Source: Onchocerca volvulus
Lineage: Eukaryota > Nematoda > Chromadorea > Rhabditida > Onchocercidae
Direction of reading: 5' to 3'
Length of the DNA: 64,000 nt
Assembly (NCBI GenBank): GCA_000499405.2
Contig: HG738140.1
Coordinates: forward strand, 13,357,560-13,421,559
Both the position numbers and the translations under genes were made by a program. Position 1 is the stretch's first letter; each line of letters begins with the position of its first letter. This document shows positions 50,701-64,000 of this stretch, in pieces. The notes beneath the pieces are model-generated. The model worked only from the letters and a program-made list of their open reading frames with translations, made no database searches and was not told the DNA's origin.

Positions 50701-53700
50701 TTTTAATTATCATCAGAAATCGGTTTAGACTGAATAACTGGAATTTGAATTAAATTAGGACTGAAATAGACTATAATGAAATCTAATGAAAATATATGAC
50801 CTCATAAAGGAGTGATATATTATTGTGATTATCACAATATAAATACATTCGTTTCGTTAAGCAATCAAAAAATTGAAGAACTGCATTGACAATAACTGAT
50901 GAATCTTTATTTGCAGATAATAAATTGACGGAAGGTTTTAAAACTGGTGCTAGATATGCTAAAATAATCATCACCATAATCTTTTAATTATTCGATAATT
51001 GATTAGCCGGAATTTTGAATTTTTAAATGAAAAATGATTTGTATTTTGTATATATATATATATATATATATAACCATAATTAATTACGACATTTAATTAT
51101 TCAATAACTGAAAATTCAAACAAATCGAATTTTAAATGAATACAAACATATATAATTATAATTTATGATCAATCGATAATTGGTTATCCAAAAATTCAAA
51201 TTTTTAAGCGAACAACAATTTGTATACATCTGTATATAGGAATGCAAATTGCTAACTATGTAGGTCATAAGTAATTATAATTCTAATAATTAGGGAATAA
51301 AACTATACCGAACAAAAAATTTGCAGTACATCTTTTAGCAGCATCAGTTACAGCGCAGAAGCAATCTAACAAATCATCAATATTGTTATTTATGCTTGTC
51401 GGATTCTCACATAATGATAGGAATTTAACCCTTATTGGTATTAAAATCTAAAAAAAAGAAAAAAGAAAAAAGATTGAACAAGTAAATGCCAAAATAAACA
51501 TGATTATACGATTAAATTTTTTAATTTCTTACTGAGCTGAGAAATGAATTAAATCCAATCAAATCTATTTGTTTTATTCACAAATTTCAATTTATTTAGC
51601 ATAAATAATTGTGTTCAAAAATATGACCGATATTCTTTTCTAACTAATAACAAATATTTTTGTCAGTAAAGCATAATTGAATATTTTATAGCAATTGAAC
51701 TGTAAATAATTGAATATTTGTCAATTTTCCAATTGATTATTATTTAACTAACCATTTCATATAAAGTTCTCTGTTTCGCTTCATCATCAATTATACTGCC
51801 AATTTCCACTAATACTTTCATCAATGAAGTACGAACTAGTAAATGGTCGTCAGTTCGTACCTCTGATAAATAGGAAAACAAAAAAATACTCTTTGATGTT
51901 TCACGGGGTACTGTATGTGCCAAAGTATCGAGTAATTCAATGGCATCCATACATGTTCTGTAATTCAAGAAGATCATTATATTTAGTAGTGTGTATTATC
52001 ATTTCGTCTTAAATTATATTTATACTTCAATTTTTATTTCTTAATTCATTAACTTCTATTTATTATATTATATAAATTATAATACTTGGTTATTATTTAA
52101 TTCTTGTATTTGCGAATAAAAAAGTGACGATTATGGTATAATTCTCGAACATAAACATTTGCAATAAGTTAATTATTAGTAAAACTCATCAAATATTGAA
52201 AATATTTGATGGCAAACAAAAAAGAAGAAACGGCAAAAAAAAGTTAAATAAAACATTGGAATAATTTTCAATTATATTCAATTCAAATATTATTAATATA
52301 GGCATTTTTTTTTTTTTTGAAACTTCAATAAATGGATTTGACTAAAACAATAAGTGAATATTATATCATTTTTATTTCATCTCATCATTTATTTTTTATC
52401 CGCTTCGTTATTTTTATCATATAAGTTTCCAAAATTAGTATTTTATTTTATCATGATTAAGTGAATGAATGAATGTATCAATCATGCGAATTTAATTTTT
52501 TGAAATATTTCCAGCAATATCTTAAATCATTTTATTACATACTATTAGCATACTTGAATTTTTATTGAAATTATATTTATCATATGATTCCAATTATCAA
52601 ACATTGCTAGTATGATTAATAATTACTATCATTTTTATTAAAATATTACGTAATCATAATTATATGATGAATTTTTCGTTTATCTAAAAATTCTAACTTT
52701 CTTTCATCTGGCATAAGTTCGAATATTCGAAATGATTTTTGCAAAGCAAAATCAACCAATGTTTGAGTAAAACTTCGTGATACTTCAGCAAATCGATCAT
52801 TACTGTCGGATGTTTGAATATGTAATCCAACCGCTGATATTAAGCGTTTTGCACACCATAACGATGTACTGCATAATTCCGGATTTATTGCTGTAATACC
52901 ATTTTCTTTTAATAGTTCATCTTCAATGGAACACCAAGCAAATACAGTACCAATGATTCTGAAATAGATTTTTTGCTCATTAGCTTCGTTGTTAAATTAA
53001 TCGATCCGACAATTAATTAGTAATCTCTAGAACAATTAATACAAGAATTTTTAAGGATTAAGAAATTTGAAAAATTTTCCCTCATATTTGGTTTATTCTA
53101 TATGTGTATAAAATTTCCGTATTATCAATTTGTTAATTTTACCGGAATCATGAAACTGCATGAAATTCCTGTATTAACCAATTGTTAATTATACCGGAAT
53201 TACTAATGTTTGCTAAACACTAATTTAAACTTTAACACTTTAAGATTTCTTTTAAAAAATAAATTAAAAAATACAAAATTAAAAAATAAACAAATTTTTT
53301 TGAAATATATATTCCGAAATTTAAGTTCATTCGACAAACTTTATTATGAGATTAATATCTGATGAATCGGTTAATATTTGAGGTGTATCGATACATGCAT
53401 CAATATAAGATGCACAAATATTAATATTAGCATGTCCTTCTTCTGATATTTCATCGTAGTAATCTAATAATTTGCGTTGCCATACACAATTACGATTTTT
53501 GTCTTCCTCCACTAATGTATGACCTTAAATGAAGGTAATAAATTACTTATTTACAGAATATTTTCGTCGAAAAATTCGAATAAATCGAATGAATTTCCAT
53601 TTTTTTTTTTTAAAGAAAACTTAAGATTGCACAATTCGATTTCAATTCCAATTTAATCCATTCTTAACTCTAATAATTCAAATTGAATTCTATCTAAAAT

Positions 53701-56700
53701 AGGATTAAAAAGAAAATGAAAGTTTACTTGATATGATAAAAATAAATACATATAGATTTACCAACAGCAAGTAAAATCCAATGCATATTTTCTCGCCACA
53801 TATTCAAGCTTTCTTCGTTCATTCCCGTTTCCATTGTAATTAAAAATTCTCCCAGTATTTCAGCAAGTATTCTATAAGATATCAATTAAATTTTGATTAT
53901 ATTCGTGAAGATATCATTCGTTAAAATTGAATTAAGACTTTAATTAACTTTTGAAACAAAAAGTGAAATAAATTAAAATATTTGTTAAACATACATGTAT
54001 ATTTTAGGTAACATTTGATCAAGAAAATACGATGAGAAAGATCCAATTTTTATCATTATTTCTTTGAAAATTTCACGATCAGGTAACGTTACTGAAACCT
54101 GAAACTTAATTAATTACAGTCCTAATAATTTTACTATAGCATTACTAGAATGAAAAAATTCGATAGGAATGAAGAAATCTTTTCACGAATAAATTACACG
54201 GTATAAAATTCATGCAACACTTTCATATCACGTAATGTAACGAATAGTTATATTATTTACAAATTACACTATCCATACTTTGAGAGTAAAAAATCACACA
54301 AATTAAAACATATAATAAAATTTCATCGTAAATTAAAATTACATAATAAATTAAAAATTCAAAAAAAAATAAACAAACAAATAAATTACTTGAAATAAAT
54401 TTGAAATGATAATTTAAAAAGGAAAATCAATAAAATCCACAAAATAAACAAAAAAAAAAAAAAAAAAAGAAAAAAATAAAGAAAAAATTTTAATCTAAAA
54501 ATTTATTCGAAAAAAAGAAAAATAAACGATGCATACCTCTTCACGATCACCAAATGGAGCGGAAAACATCGTTTGCATAAACGACGAGATCATTATGAGT
54601 GTTATTTTCGCAAAATCGATCGCATAACCGCACACTCCTTCGAGAAATACCGAATTTTGCAAGACAATCAACCAGCCTTTGAATAAATGCTGTATGGCAC
54701 TAATATAGGCCCATTTCAGGCCTATACTACAATCCGTTAATGATTCCTTCTCATTAATTTTCACATCAACATTTCCTTCCTCTTTTTCATTCTTTTTTTT
54801 CTGCAAAAAAAGCGGGAAAATTTTGAAATCAAAAAAGAAAAAGAATACTTGATTAATAGATTACTTAAAAAAATGTTAACCGGTAATATTTTATTGTTTA
54901 CTGTTGAACTGAATGATAAAATTGATATTTTATTGGTCATTTCAATTGACAAAACGATTGAATTATCATTTAATTAACTATTGGAATGAATCGTGTTAAT
55001 CAATTGAATAGAGAATGAATGTAACGAATGAAACATAATTATTATAAAAATAGAATTTATATAATTAAATTGTTTAACTGATTAATAAATTGATGATATT
55101 TAATTGTTTATTGTTGAACTGATAAACCGTATTAATGTTTGATTGCTTATCATTCAACTGATTAAAAAATTAGTTTGATCATTTAATTAATTAATTGTCT
55201 AATTGATTCATGTCAATCAATTGAATGGAGGATGAATGGTGACAGATGAATCGTAATTATTATAAAAATAAGATTTATAAGATTTTTTGTAATAACAGTT
55301 AAGATTTAAAGAGTATTAAATGTTGAACATTGAATTTAACGATAAATTAAAAGATTTTAATTAGCGCATTTTACATTTATATAATAATTTTATGCTTTTT
55401 AATGATTTTGCTAATTTTAACATTTATATAATTTATTTATACTTATATATAATTATATAAATATAAAAATTGGCGAATTTTGAAGGCAACAATCATCAAA
55501 AATATTCAATTTCTCACATTAACAAAAAAAAAAATCGCATGTGCGTACCTTAAGGAATAATAATCTAACTGCAAAATTTTCCGTTAATTCCGGAATGAAT
55601 GATATAAAAACCGGAAATGATGCTTCAGCTCGTGCAACTGATTGAATTGGATGAATAGTTAGTAAATTAGCAATTATCAAGCAATAACTATACACTTCCG
55701 GCATTGTTGCTTGACTAAAATTTATGATAATTTTAATTCTTCGAATTTAAAACTCTAATCAATTTTTAAATATACATATTAATTAATTCAAAAATCAACA
55801 AATTCAATCAAAGTTTGATTAAAAACCGATCTCTTCCCGATATTTAATTAGATTGTTTCCAAATAATCTAACGTGTTATACCACACTGTTTGACAAATTT
55901 AACATTCCGCGATGCCTAATAATAGGTAATAGATAACTCATTAAAGTATACCATATAATCTTTAATCTAATAACTAATAAATCTTATTTGAGTATTATAT
56001 TAAAGTTAAATTTACCTGTTGAAAGTAGTAACGAAACATGCGAGAAAGTTTGATATATACTTATCATATGCTGTCGAGAAAGGAATATCAGGTAAAGATG
56101 TTGCTCCAGAATCCATCGAAGGTAATTCATCAGGTAGAATGACGTCACGTATTGTTGTCAACTGAGTTAAACAGCCTATTGTAAGCAATGAAAGTTTGCT
56201 ATCATTACGAAGAAATCTATGTAACTGAAAAAATATTGTATTATTTCATAGTGTATGCCAATATACAATATTTTAATATCATATATTAATAATTAATTGC
56301 TAATTAGAATGTCTCATTTAATTAATTAATGGATAATTATGTTGTAAATTATAAACTATTCATAGACAATATTATAAATTGATTAAAATATTTGCTAACA
56401 TTTTCAACTTTTTAGAACTACAAATATCATTTCATTGTAATTGCTATAATTGAAAATATATTATTATCGTTTCATGCAATTCAACGATTTATTTATGCAT
56501 ATCATCTTTACAAATAAACAAAAACAAACAAATAAATAAATAAATAAACAAATAAACAAACATTAAAGAAAAGTGGCAAGAATTCGCTCCAGAAGAATAC
56601 CATTTTCCATGCTTTTGGTGGACCTCGTGTTATTGCCTCATTTTTGCTTGAAAGATGATGAATTCCAAAATTTCGTTCAAAAATTATGCTTGATATTCGT

Positions 56701-59700
56701 AGGAAAATTTCCGTCATACTTAACTAAAATTACTTTTAAATATACTACATGAAGAGAATTGAAGAAAAAAAAAAAGATAAAACTAATTTTATTTGAAAAT
56801 TAAATTGCTCTAAAAGAAAAAAAAAAAGAAAGTTAGTAAATTGTTGAAACTTACAAAGATGATGAATGAATAATTCAGTCTATAAATATTAATTTTAAAT
56901 GATAAACTTTTTTTTATCATTTGTTCGATTTGTTTTTATGGTTATAATCATATAAGAATTTCACAAAAAAAAAAAAAAAAAAAAAAATTTGTATCTTATT
57001 TAAGTATCTTTCTAAAAACTTTGCAATAAATTTTCATTTCATTTATACCTAATTAACTGAATTAATTAGTGATAGAAATTAATCGAACTTAACAAAAAAT
57101 CGATAAATTATTAAAAGTAATTAGAAAATATACATTAGAAGGTATTTCGATATTGCTTATAAAGATACAATAGCGGGAAACAATATGCAAGTATTTGCTG
57201 TAAATTTTCAGTAAACCGTTGTTCTAAAAAAAAAGGAATTGAAAATTAATCATAAATTACAATTTTATTCCAAATTAATTAACAATATTTGCTTTATTCA
57301 TTCATTTGCCTATGCTACTTGCTGCTAAATCAATCAATATTTATGAATTTCATTTTAGTTTGTAATGAAATACTAAATATATTTCATTTCACATAATTGA
57401 CATAACATTTTTATAACATTCGATGTACTATTTTGGGAATATAACTGAGAAATATTTATCTAAATAAGGAAATTATATTAATTTAAAAATATTTCTTAAG
57501 GGATTAAACATTGTCTTTATCATTTCAACTTCTTCTCCTCTATTCTTACTCTTTTATTATAGTAAAAACAATAAACTTATTCATTATACGAATTGAAAAT
57601 TTCAAAATTTATAAAATTTTCCACAAATAGAAAAATTAATAAATAATACTTCAAAAGAGATCTTTGCATTGTACTGAAAATCATAAGAGAGGCCAAATTC
57701 ACTCATTCTCCAGTAACTATCAAATTCATCCAAAATTCTGACGAAAAATTCATATACAATTCCATGCTAAAAATATACAAATTAATATAATATAAATATA
57801 TCAAATTTTTTATTTTAATAAATTAGAAAATTACTGGCATGCAAATTAATTTTTACAAAATTAATTTAGCCATTTTTAATCTTTCTAGCATTACATAATT
57901 CACGAAAAATTAACCTCATTATCGACATAAAGTTCAAATCTGAATATAATAATTAATCAGAAATACAATTCATTCATGTTTAATCATAAATGGAACATTA
58001 TGCTAATTTTTGATCATTTTTTATTAAATATGATTTGCTATATCACTATTATACAGTGAAAAACCTACTTGCTTACCAACTAAGCATTAGGTAAGAAGTA
58101 ATAAATTCAATACATCATTAACTTGCATTATCAGTTAACTGTTATCATTATCACTAATAATTTAAAAAAATCAATTAATCCGCTTCAATTGATAAAAATT
58201 CAATAAAAATTAACTTCATATCCTTTTCTTTTTTTAAAAAAAAAAGTTCAAAAAAGTTCAAAAGTTCAAAATTCATCGTGAACTTTCTTTATAAAAATAA
58301 ATGAATGAGAAAAATAATTACAAATTCAGGCTCCTGATCCGTCAATAGGGCATAAAGTCTCGATGCCAATAAATCGATATCACATGCATGATTGTCAAAA
58401 ACAGATCGTTTCACTAATTTTGCGCAAGCTTTTAGCAATTCGCCTCGGATTTTCATCGATTCTCTGTTAAAAATTGAAAAAATATAAATTATATCCTGTT
58501 TTAAGCAATCATATAATGTAATTAATGTTATTATTATTCGTTATTAATTTAATTAATTATATAAGAAGTTATTATAAGCTAATGAAATATAATCAATTAG
58601 CATTATGCTGCGGATGTTCATCGATCTTCAATCAATAATAGAAAATATACATTATATCTTGGAATATATTATTCCATGTAATCACCCAATGCTTAATAAT
58701 AAATATTACTCACTATTAACAGTATTAAATTACAAATTAATGTAATCAGCAATTGTCGAAAAAAGGACTACTACAAGTTAATAATAATTTTGATAAAATT
58801 ACGAATTAATCTAATCAATTATATGAAAAGTACTAGAGAATTCGTTGAATGCCATAAAATTTAATTAAATTATTGCTAACATTTCTTTGCTATTACTATA
58901 TTTGATTCGCAAAATGCTAAATTTTTAGAAATTTTGAAATGTGATTGAAACAAAATGCAACACTTTTACTCTTATTTATCAACCTATTTTGCCATAGATG
59001 CCTAATTTTTTGTCTAATTATATTTGATTTTTTTACTTTTTTTTTTGAAAGTTATGCGATATTGATTATGCAATAGTAAAATTGTTAACCTGTATTTTAG
59101 CAAAGCATTTTGAAAGAAGTAATCGAAAAATTCTTTCTTAAATACAGGTTTCAAAGTTGTCCATTGTTTGAACATGACCAAAAGAATGGTGTCAATCACA
59201 GTACATATGATAAATTGATTAGAAGCTGTATCTGAAAAGAAAAAAAAACAAAAAAACGGAAGTTCTTTAAAAAAAAAATAAATGAACTTGAAATTTTTCA
59301 AATTAAAGTTTTAAAATGGACTTTAAATATTTTAATAAAAATTTCTTAATCAGCCAAAAATTTCTTTCATAGTTAAACAATTCTGATAATTTATCACACG
59401 AAGATAATTTATTTAATCGTTAAATAAAAAATTAACTTATCCATTTCACGTATGCCAACTGAAAAGAGCAAATAGGAAATATTATCATTTCCATTATTAT
59501 CCAGACTTTTTATTGCTTAAGTAAATGAATTAATTGGATGCCATTTAGGGTTATAATCTTTTTTAGTATTTTAATTTAAATACTTAAGAATATGGCATGG
59601 CACTCTAAAGTTGCAAAAATATGAAAAATATCACTGACCAAGGATTTTGCGACATTGATCCAAATTTATTCTATTACTTAGATTACGAAAATAAAGTAAT

Positions 59701-60403
59701 GCAGCAATATGTTTCTCTGGTGTAAATGCAGATGGTTTCTAAAATATTTATTTTTTAATTAGTATAATTTATTTCCTAATAATATTCATGATATTTAAAT
59801 AAACATTCAAATTAAATCTTCTGGTAGTATTTGCATTATTTAAATAAACATTCAAATAAACTTAAAATTCTTCTCTAACAGAATACCTTTTCACTGTTTG
59901 AATAATATCATCTAGTTTTTTTTTTCTTTTCTTAATTAACAATAATTTTGAAAAAAGGTTATCTATAATGTCTAGAAATTTATTTCAATTATTGTAATTT
60001 ATCTTTTGATAAACTATATATCATTTAAATGAACATTTAAATTAAACCTTCTAATAAGTCTTTTCTTTCAAAGAAGCTATGATATTAATTTATTAAATTA
60101 AATTCGTTTGTCGGATAAATTTTTTTTTCTTTTTTGTATTTGACACAAATTTAGAATAAATTTTATTTTGTGCAGTATGAATTGCATTCAGTTGCATGTC
60201 AAATTATATAGATATATACATATATAGTATTAACTAAATATTAAATTACATAAATATGTTTATGTCTCAAATATCAAACAACATGAGTGTGTAAATGAAC
60301 AAACCTCAAGTATTTCAGCCATTTCTTCAATTTCCTTAATATCTTGTTCATCAAATTCATTTTTAGTGGATGTTGCCGCTTTTTTCCCTTTCGAACTTGG
60401 CAT
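47725..60403 (-). CDS. Exportin-4 (XPO4) family nuclear transport receptor, 23 exons
   Basis: A HEAT-repeat karyopherin that carries cargo through nuclear pores with Ran. The minus-strand exons are 60305-60403, 59639-59738, 59090-59231, 58322-58463, 57650-57766, 57134-57223, 56562-56723, 56016-56224, 55549-55714, 54537-54800, 53995-54098, 53762-53871, 53340-53523, 52698-52958, 51753-51957, 51309-51447, 50801-50958, 50377-50440, 49807-49915, 49290-49455, 48852-48953, 48306-48401 and 47725-47922. All phases agree and yield about 1128 residues (human XPO4 about 1150). Matches run end to end: DEFDSYWRMSEFGLSYDFQY near the N-terminus, AWKMVFFWSEFLPLFFNLHR, ENMHWILLAVGHTLVEEDKN in the middle, FCAVTDAAKRCTANFLFAYL, and RRDFHERLKQFL with EGLLVAE at the C-terminus. 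No frameshift is needed if exon 22 starts after the TTTGCAG at 48402. The helical repeats are too diverged to count. A related gene begins upstream at the right edge. Confidence 0.9.
51049..51072. repeat. (TA)n microsatellite in exportin-4 intron
   Basis: About twelve TA units between exportin-4 exons 16 and 17. The flanking sequence holds two or three diverged copies of TAATTATTCGATAATTGRTTA with AAATTCAAATTTTTAA-like motifs (50985-51230). Confidence 0.85.
54960..55285. repeat. Direct duplication in exportin-4 intron, about 215 bp apart
   Basis: The segment with AATCAATTGAATAGAGAATG and CATAATTATTATAAAAATAG (about 54998-55060) recurs with changes at about 55214-55280. The sequence between them repeats ATTTAATTGTTTATTGTTGA-like motifs. 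Confidence 0.7.
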
Positions 60404-61027
60404 TTTATCTTAATTTCAATTTCGAATATCCAAATCTAGTAAGCATTGCTTGACAAAATAAATCAAATGTAAGTAACAGCAAGACGGATAGAAAAGAAGC
60501 TTAATTCTCAACAAAAAGTTCGATTAAGAGATGATAATTATGTAGGAAAATAGATCGAACCGTTTGTCTGATAGATGATAATCTTTGTAGGATGAAGTAA
60601 TATCGTAAAAATATCGTAAAAATTATTATTATTTGGCGCCTATTACAAATATCAATTATATATAATGACATTGAAATGATCTAAGTTGAACATAGTTTGA
60701 TTCAAAGAATACAAATTTATTCTAGAACATTTGATCTAAAGAAATTTTATTCGAATTTATTCGAGAAGATTTGATCCGATTTCAGATCAACCATATAATC
60801 GATAATTTCTTGTAAAATATGATGGAATTAGATGATAGTAATGAGACTTAAATTAAAATAACAAGCAAATTATGAAGCATTGACAAAATAAATAGATAAT
60901 TAATTGTACATTGGTGTAATCAATCAGATTCAAGAAAGAAAAAAATCGAATAAAAATTTTGAAATTTTAAACAATAAAAAAAAAGAAAAAGTCAAATTGC
61001 ATTTGAATTCAAAAAAAAATCTACTAC
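60404..61027. other. Divergent intergenic region, possible shared promoter
   Basis: 624 bp separate the start codons of exportin-4 (minus) and the unknown three-exon gene (plus). The region should hold the promoters of both. It contains repeated TTGATCtAAAG / TTTGATCCGATTT motifs (60700-60795) but no named element was found. Confidence 0.4.
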
Positions 61028-62438
61028 ATGAGTATTAAAAATGAACATGGTGAGTTTTTTAACAAAAGAAAAAAAAGGAATGGAATATTTTCCGACTATT
61101 CTACTAAAATCAATAAGCAATTTATTATTATAAATGTCAAAAAATCAAAACTTGAGCGACTTTGTAAAACTTTTGCTGATTATTTGTTGAAGGCAACTCA
61201 AAGTTATGCTGTAAGATAAATCATTTGAAATTGAATTATAGTTCAATGAAATTGAATTATATTTATGAAAAATATATTATGCAGAATATTCGATACATCT
61301 ATTTAATATAAAAATTCAAAGTTCATATATGATTTTAATAACGTTTATCGGTAAATGATACGATATGAAAGTTTTCATTTTCGTATTTTTAATATATTTA
61401 TTCTATGATTTATGCCTTCAATAAAATTTTGATTTCGGATAATTTATGAAATTATACATTCGAGCTTTCTAACGGAATAGATATATATATATATATATAT
61501 ATAAGATTCTGCAGATGAAATGAATGTCAAAGGTCAGACAATGAGTGCCAAGGTCAAATGTCTTTTTCTTATGAAAAATATATTATACAGAAGCAACCAA
61601 CGATGATGTCATTCTATGATTCAATCGATAACAATTCGATAATGGATTATGCCAATTATTCGATAGTTGAACTGCTATATAATGCTTTAAAAAAATCTGT
61701 TACATCTAAACAAAGTTTTCGAATGACTGCCACGGATTCAGCAAGCAATAATAGCGGTATGTTGGTATAAATTTTAAACTTTACCCAAACTTATTTTAAA
61801 AAATTATGTCCGCGAAAAGTGGATTAAAGTTTTGAAATTTAATCTTGGCTCTTTTCAAAAATTGAATGCATACTTTATCTTGATAGTAAAATTCTAGTCA
61901 AATTTTACTGAATATTGTTCAGTAGTTATCGTGAGATTGTTGTTAGATAAAAATACGAAAACTTAGCTGTTTGCATTTCCAACATCAATTTTTCTGATTT
62001 TTATTTTAGTAACTCGTAAACGCTATGTCGATTTTATTTTATTATTCGATTACATCATATAATTAGCGATTAAGGATCAACAAAAAAGAAATATTTGATT
62101 AATCAATAAGACGAAGTTATTCACTGATACATTATGTATTTAATAGATTCGACTGATACATTATGTATTTAATAGATTCGAAATTATAATCTCTCAGACC
62201 TGTTTTGTTTTGATCTATCCGATATTATCACATTATGTTAAAGTTATTACCGTATAAATCATATTTCGGAAAATTTAATGAAATGAAAATTATAGATGAA
62301 ATAAGTAATAAACTGACGATGTGGTTCAATCGAATACGACAACACTGTTTCGCTTGTTTTAATTTTCTTAAAATTAAAAAATTCAATAATGAAGAAGCTA
62401 AGAGGTATTTCAAAATTCATCAAAATGAAGACAATTAA
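61028..62438 (+). CDS. Unrecognised three-exon gene model, 163 residues
   Basis: The exons 61028-61210, 61591-61756 and 62296-62438 join in phase (0, then 1) with donors GTAAGA and GTATGT and acceptors ATTATACAG and AATTATAG. The product begins MSIKNEHGEFFNKRKKRNGI, has a Lys-rich N-terminus, a middle part YANYSIVELLYNALKKSVTS that could form an amphipathic helix, and ends KRYFKIHQNEDN. There is no signal peptide or clear membrane span. I recognise no family. Support comes only from three coding-like blocks with compatible phases; codon use is AT-biased like the other host genes. It is divergent from exportin-4 and convergent with the second exportin-4-like gene. It could be a rapidly evolving nematode-specific protein or a chance assembly. 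Confidence 0.4.
61480..61503. repeat. (AT)n microsatellite
   Basis: About twelve uninterrupted AT units in the first intron of the unknown three-exon gene model. Confidence 0.9.
62123..62180. repeat. 29 bp perfect tandem duplication
   Basis: Two identical copies of ACTGATACATTATGTATTTA followed by ATAGATTCG lie at 62123-62151 and 62152-62180, in the second intron of the unknown gene model. Confidence 0.95.
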
Positions 62439-63676
62439 TGGGAGAGAAAACAATCAAATCTACGAACCAATGATCATCCCGAGAAAACACTTTCGAAATC
62501 TTTTCTCTAATTTATTCAATTGAAATGCTTTAGAATTGCGTGGAGTACTCTCTAAACTGACGATGAAATGTTATTTGCTTTTTGAAATTGTTGTCTATGA
62601 ACTTAGAATAACTGAAAAGAAACTTAAGAATCCTCATAAAACATAACAGAAGCAAGGCCGACCAATATTCTTCACTTCCTTGCCAGCAAATAAGTGTGCT
62701 GTTTACTATTAAATCATTTACATCCAATGATTTATTCCTTTCTTTCTGTTATTGCCAATATTAGTAATAACTATTTCAGTTCAAATTTCCCTTTATTTTC
62801 GCTTTTTTTTTTCGCTTAATTTGCTTGGAAACGATTTGGCATTTGTGTTGCTTTTTTAAGCGTTTTTATTCTGCAGATAATGCAATGTTCTACGAAGGCA
62901 TTTCAATTTCAATTGTTTCACTTTATACTATTAAATTTTTACTTGCAATGATTTGTCAAAAGGCTTCATGAAGGAAAACTAGTTGTAGAATTGCTTTAAT
63001 TCTCAGAATATAATTCCCAGATGACATTAATTCTTCATTATATGTGTTAATTGGCAACAATGTTGTTGCGTATATATTAACTCAATAAATCAACTTCCAT
63101 AAATATCCCGTGAGGATTTACCGTTTATGCAAGATTAGTTTTATTACCTATAAAAATTAATTTTTTAAATAATTTCTGATTATATATACTGCAAAAATTG
63201 AATATCAAAGGACGATTTTATGCATGTAGCAAAATTGTTTGTTTCTCTTCACCTAAGTTACCTAATGTTTGCTTGTAAAAACTGCAATTATCCAAACCAT
63301 TTGTCAAGTTGTTTACGCGAATAAGTTGAAAATCTTTTTCCTTTTAAACTGCTCGTTTTCAGTTTTTATTGTTATCAGTAAAAGGATTAATTTTCGATGT
63401 TATCTTTCATTTGATATAGCATAAATAAACCCAATATCATTCATTTATTATAATTTCTAGAAAAAATCAAAATCATATTTTCAGATACCGAAAGTTCCTT
63501 CTTTTTCTTTTTTGACAACCAGATAATAGGCAGGTAACCCAGTACAGAGGCTATAAGTAGAGAATCGAAATCTATACATGATAGAATTGCTACAACTAAT
63601 TTCTACACAGCACCCATCTCATGACAGTTAATTTTCAGAAAATTAACAAAAATTTTGATGTATTTATTCATCAGTT
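62439..63676. other. Convergent 3' intergenic region
   Basis: This lies between the end of the unknown plus-strand gene and the stop codon of the second exportin-4-like gene (minus). No open frame with family resemblance, RNA gene or repeat of note was seen; the frames at 62530-62727 are short and unconvincing. Confidence 0.45.
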
Positions 63677-63874
63677 TTATTCAACAACAAGCAAACCCTG
63701 TGATTGGTTCAGAAATTGCTCAAAACGATCACGAAAATCACGCTTCTCACGTCGACCTAAATGAAACTCTAAATTCGGTGGCAATAAAGCCTGAAATGCT
63801 GACTGCAGAGCCGTCTGATAAGGACGATTTTCGTTACGGGAAAGCAGATGTTTGATGTATTCTTCAAAAGTAAC
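63677..63874 (-). CDS. Second exportin-4-like gene, last exon only
   Basis: The terminal exon of a minus-strand gene that runs off the right edge. It encodes 65 residues and a TAA stop (63677-63679), beginning VTFEEYIKHLLSRNENRPYQ and ending KRDFRDRFEQFLNQSQGLLVVE-like (RRDFxxRxxQFL...GLLVxE pattern). A TTTTAG acceptor precedes it at 63875. It has the same length (198 nt), the same phase 0 start and about 37% identity by hand count to the last exon of the complete exportin-4 gene at 47725-47922, and it also matches the end of animal exportin-4 (FLKSLEEFM...GGLL). The rest of the gene, and whether it is intact, cannot be seen here. Confidence 0.75.
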   Translation of the reverse strand, partial: VTFEEYIKHLLSRNENRPYQTALQSAFQALLPPNLEFHLGRREKRDFRDRFEQFLNQSQGLLVVE

Positions 63875-64000
63875 CTAAAATTTTGGAATTTAATGGTATA
63901 TATTAGGTCAATGTTATCTTCTTGATTAAAATTAAGATACAAATCGCAGTAATTTTTTATTTAAGAATTACTAAATATGAAGTGATCTTGTATCATAAAA

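Noticed and set aside
54761..54952. Minus ORF overlapping an exportin-4 exon
   Set aside because: It overlaps exon 10 in a different frame and is otherwise intronic.
1..64000. Bacterial features: operons, ribosome binding sites, CRISPR arrays, riboswitches
   Set aside because: The window is eukaryotic nuclear DNA with introns; no such features were seen. I found no tRNA gene by eye either, but a covariance-model scan would be needed to exclude one.

Overview
The window looks like nuclear DNA of a filarial (onchocercid) nematode. It is very AT-rich, its genes are split into small exons by many introns with GT..AG borders (often GTTTGT, GTAAAT or TTTTCAG-like), its proteins match conserved animal families, it carries Helitron and BEL/Pao debris, and it holds a decayed piece of bacterial, probably Wolbachia, 23S rRNA. 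No species can be named from the sequence alone.

Layout, left to right. 1192-6001 (minus) is a complete eight-exon NIM1-type AMPK-related kinase. 6296-6556 (minus) is a broken piece of CTP synthase. 9345-12012 is a 2.7 kb unit bounded by about 210 bp inverted arms; inside are a degenerate short tandem repeat and a broken fragment resembling the end of a hyaluronidase. 12.5-23.2 kb is mostly empty AT-rich sequence with one short, well-bounded Helitron (16882-18109). 23254-33897 (plus) is a 15-exon divergent SLC6-type transporter. 34-43 kb is a graveyard: tandem repeats, the 23S rRNA fragment (about 38740-39220) and a second, larger Helitron (about 40073-42986) containing a dead helicase and a BEL/Pao fragment. 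43218-46452 (plus) is an eight-exon myeloid leukemia factor (MLF) gene. 47725-60403 (minus) is a complete 23-exon exportin-4 gene. 61028-62438 (plus) is an unrecognised three-exon gene model. 63677-63874 (minus) is the last exon of a second exportin-4-like gene that continues beyond the right edge, so exportin-4 is present as a diverged tandem pair.

The host genes have unrelated housekeeping or signalling roles (kinase signalling, membrane transport, MLF chromatin/chaperone function, nuclear export) and show no sign of a shared pathway. The coding models were built by hand: for NIM1, MLF, exportin-4 and the small unknown gene every exon junction keeps reading phase. The SLC6 model does so too except for one missing canonical acceptor. 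Introns and intergenic DNA contain many homopolymer runs, short tandem duplications and inverted repeats.
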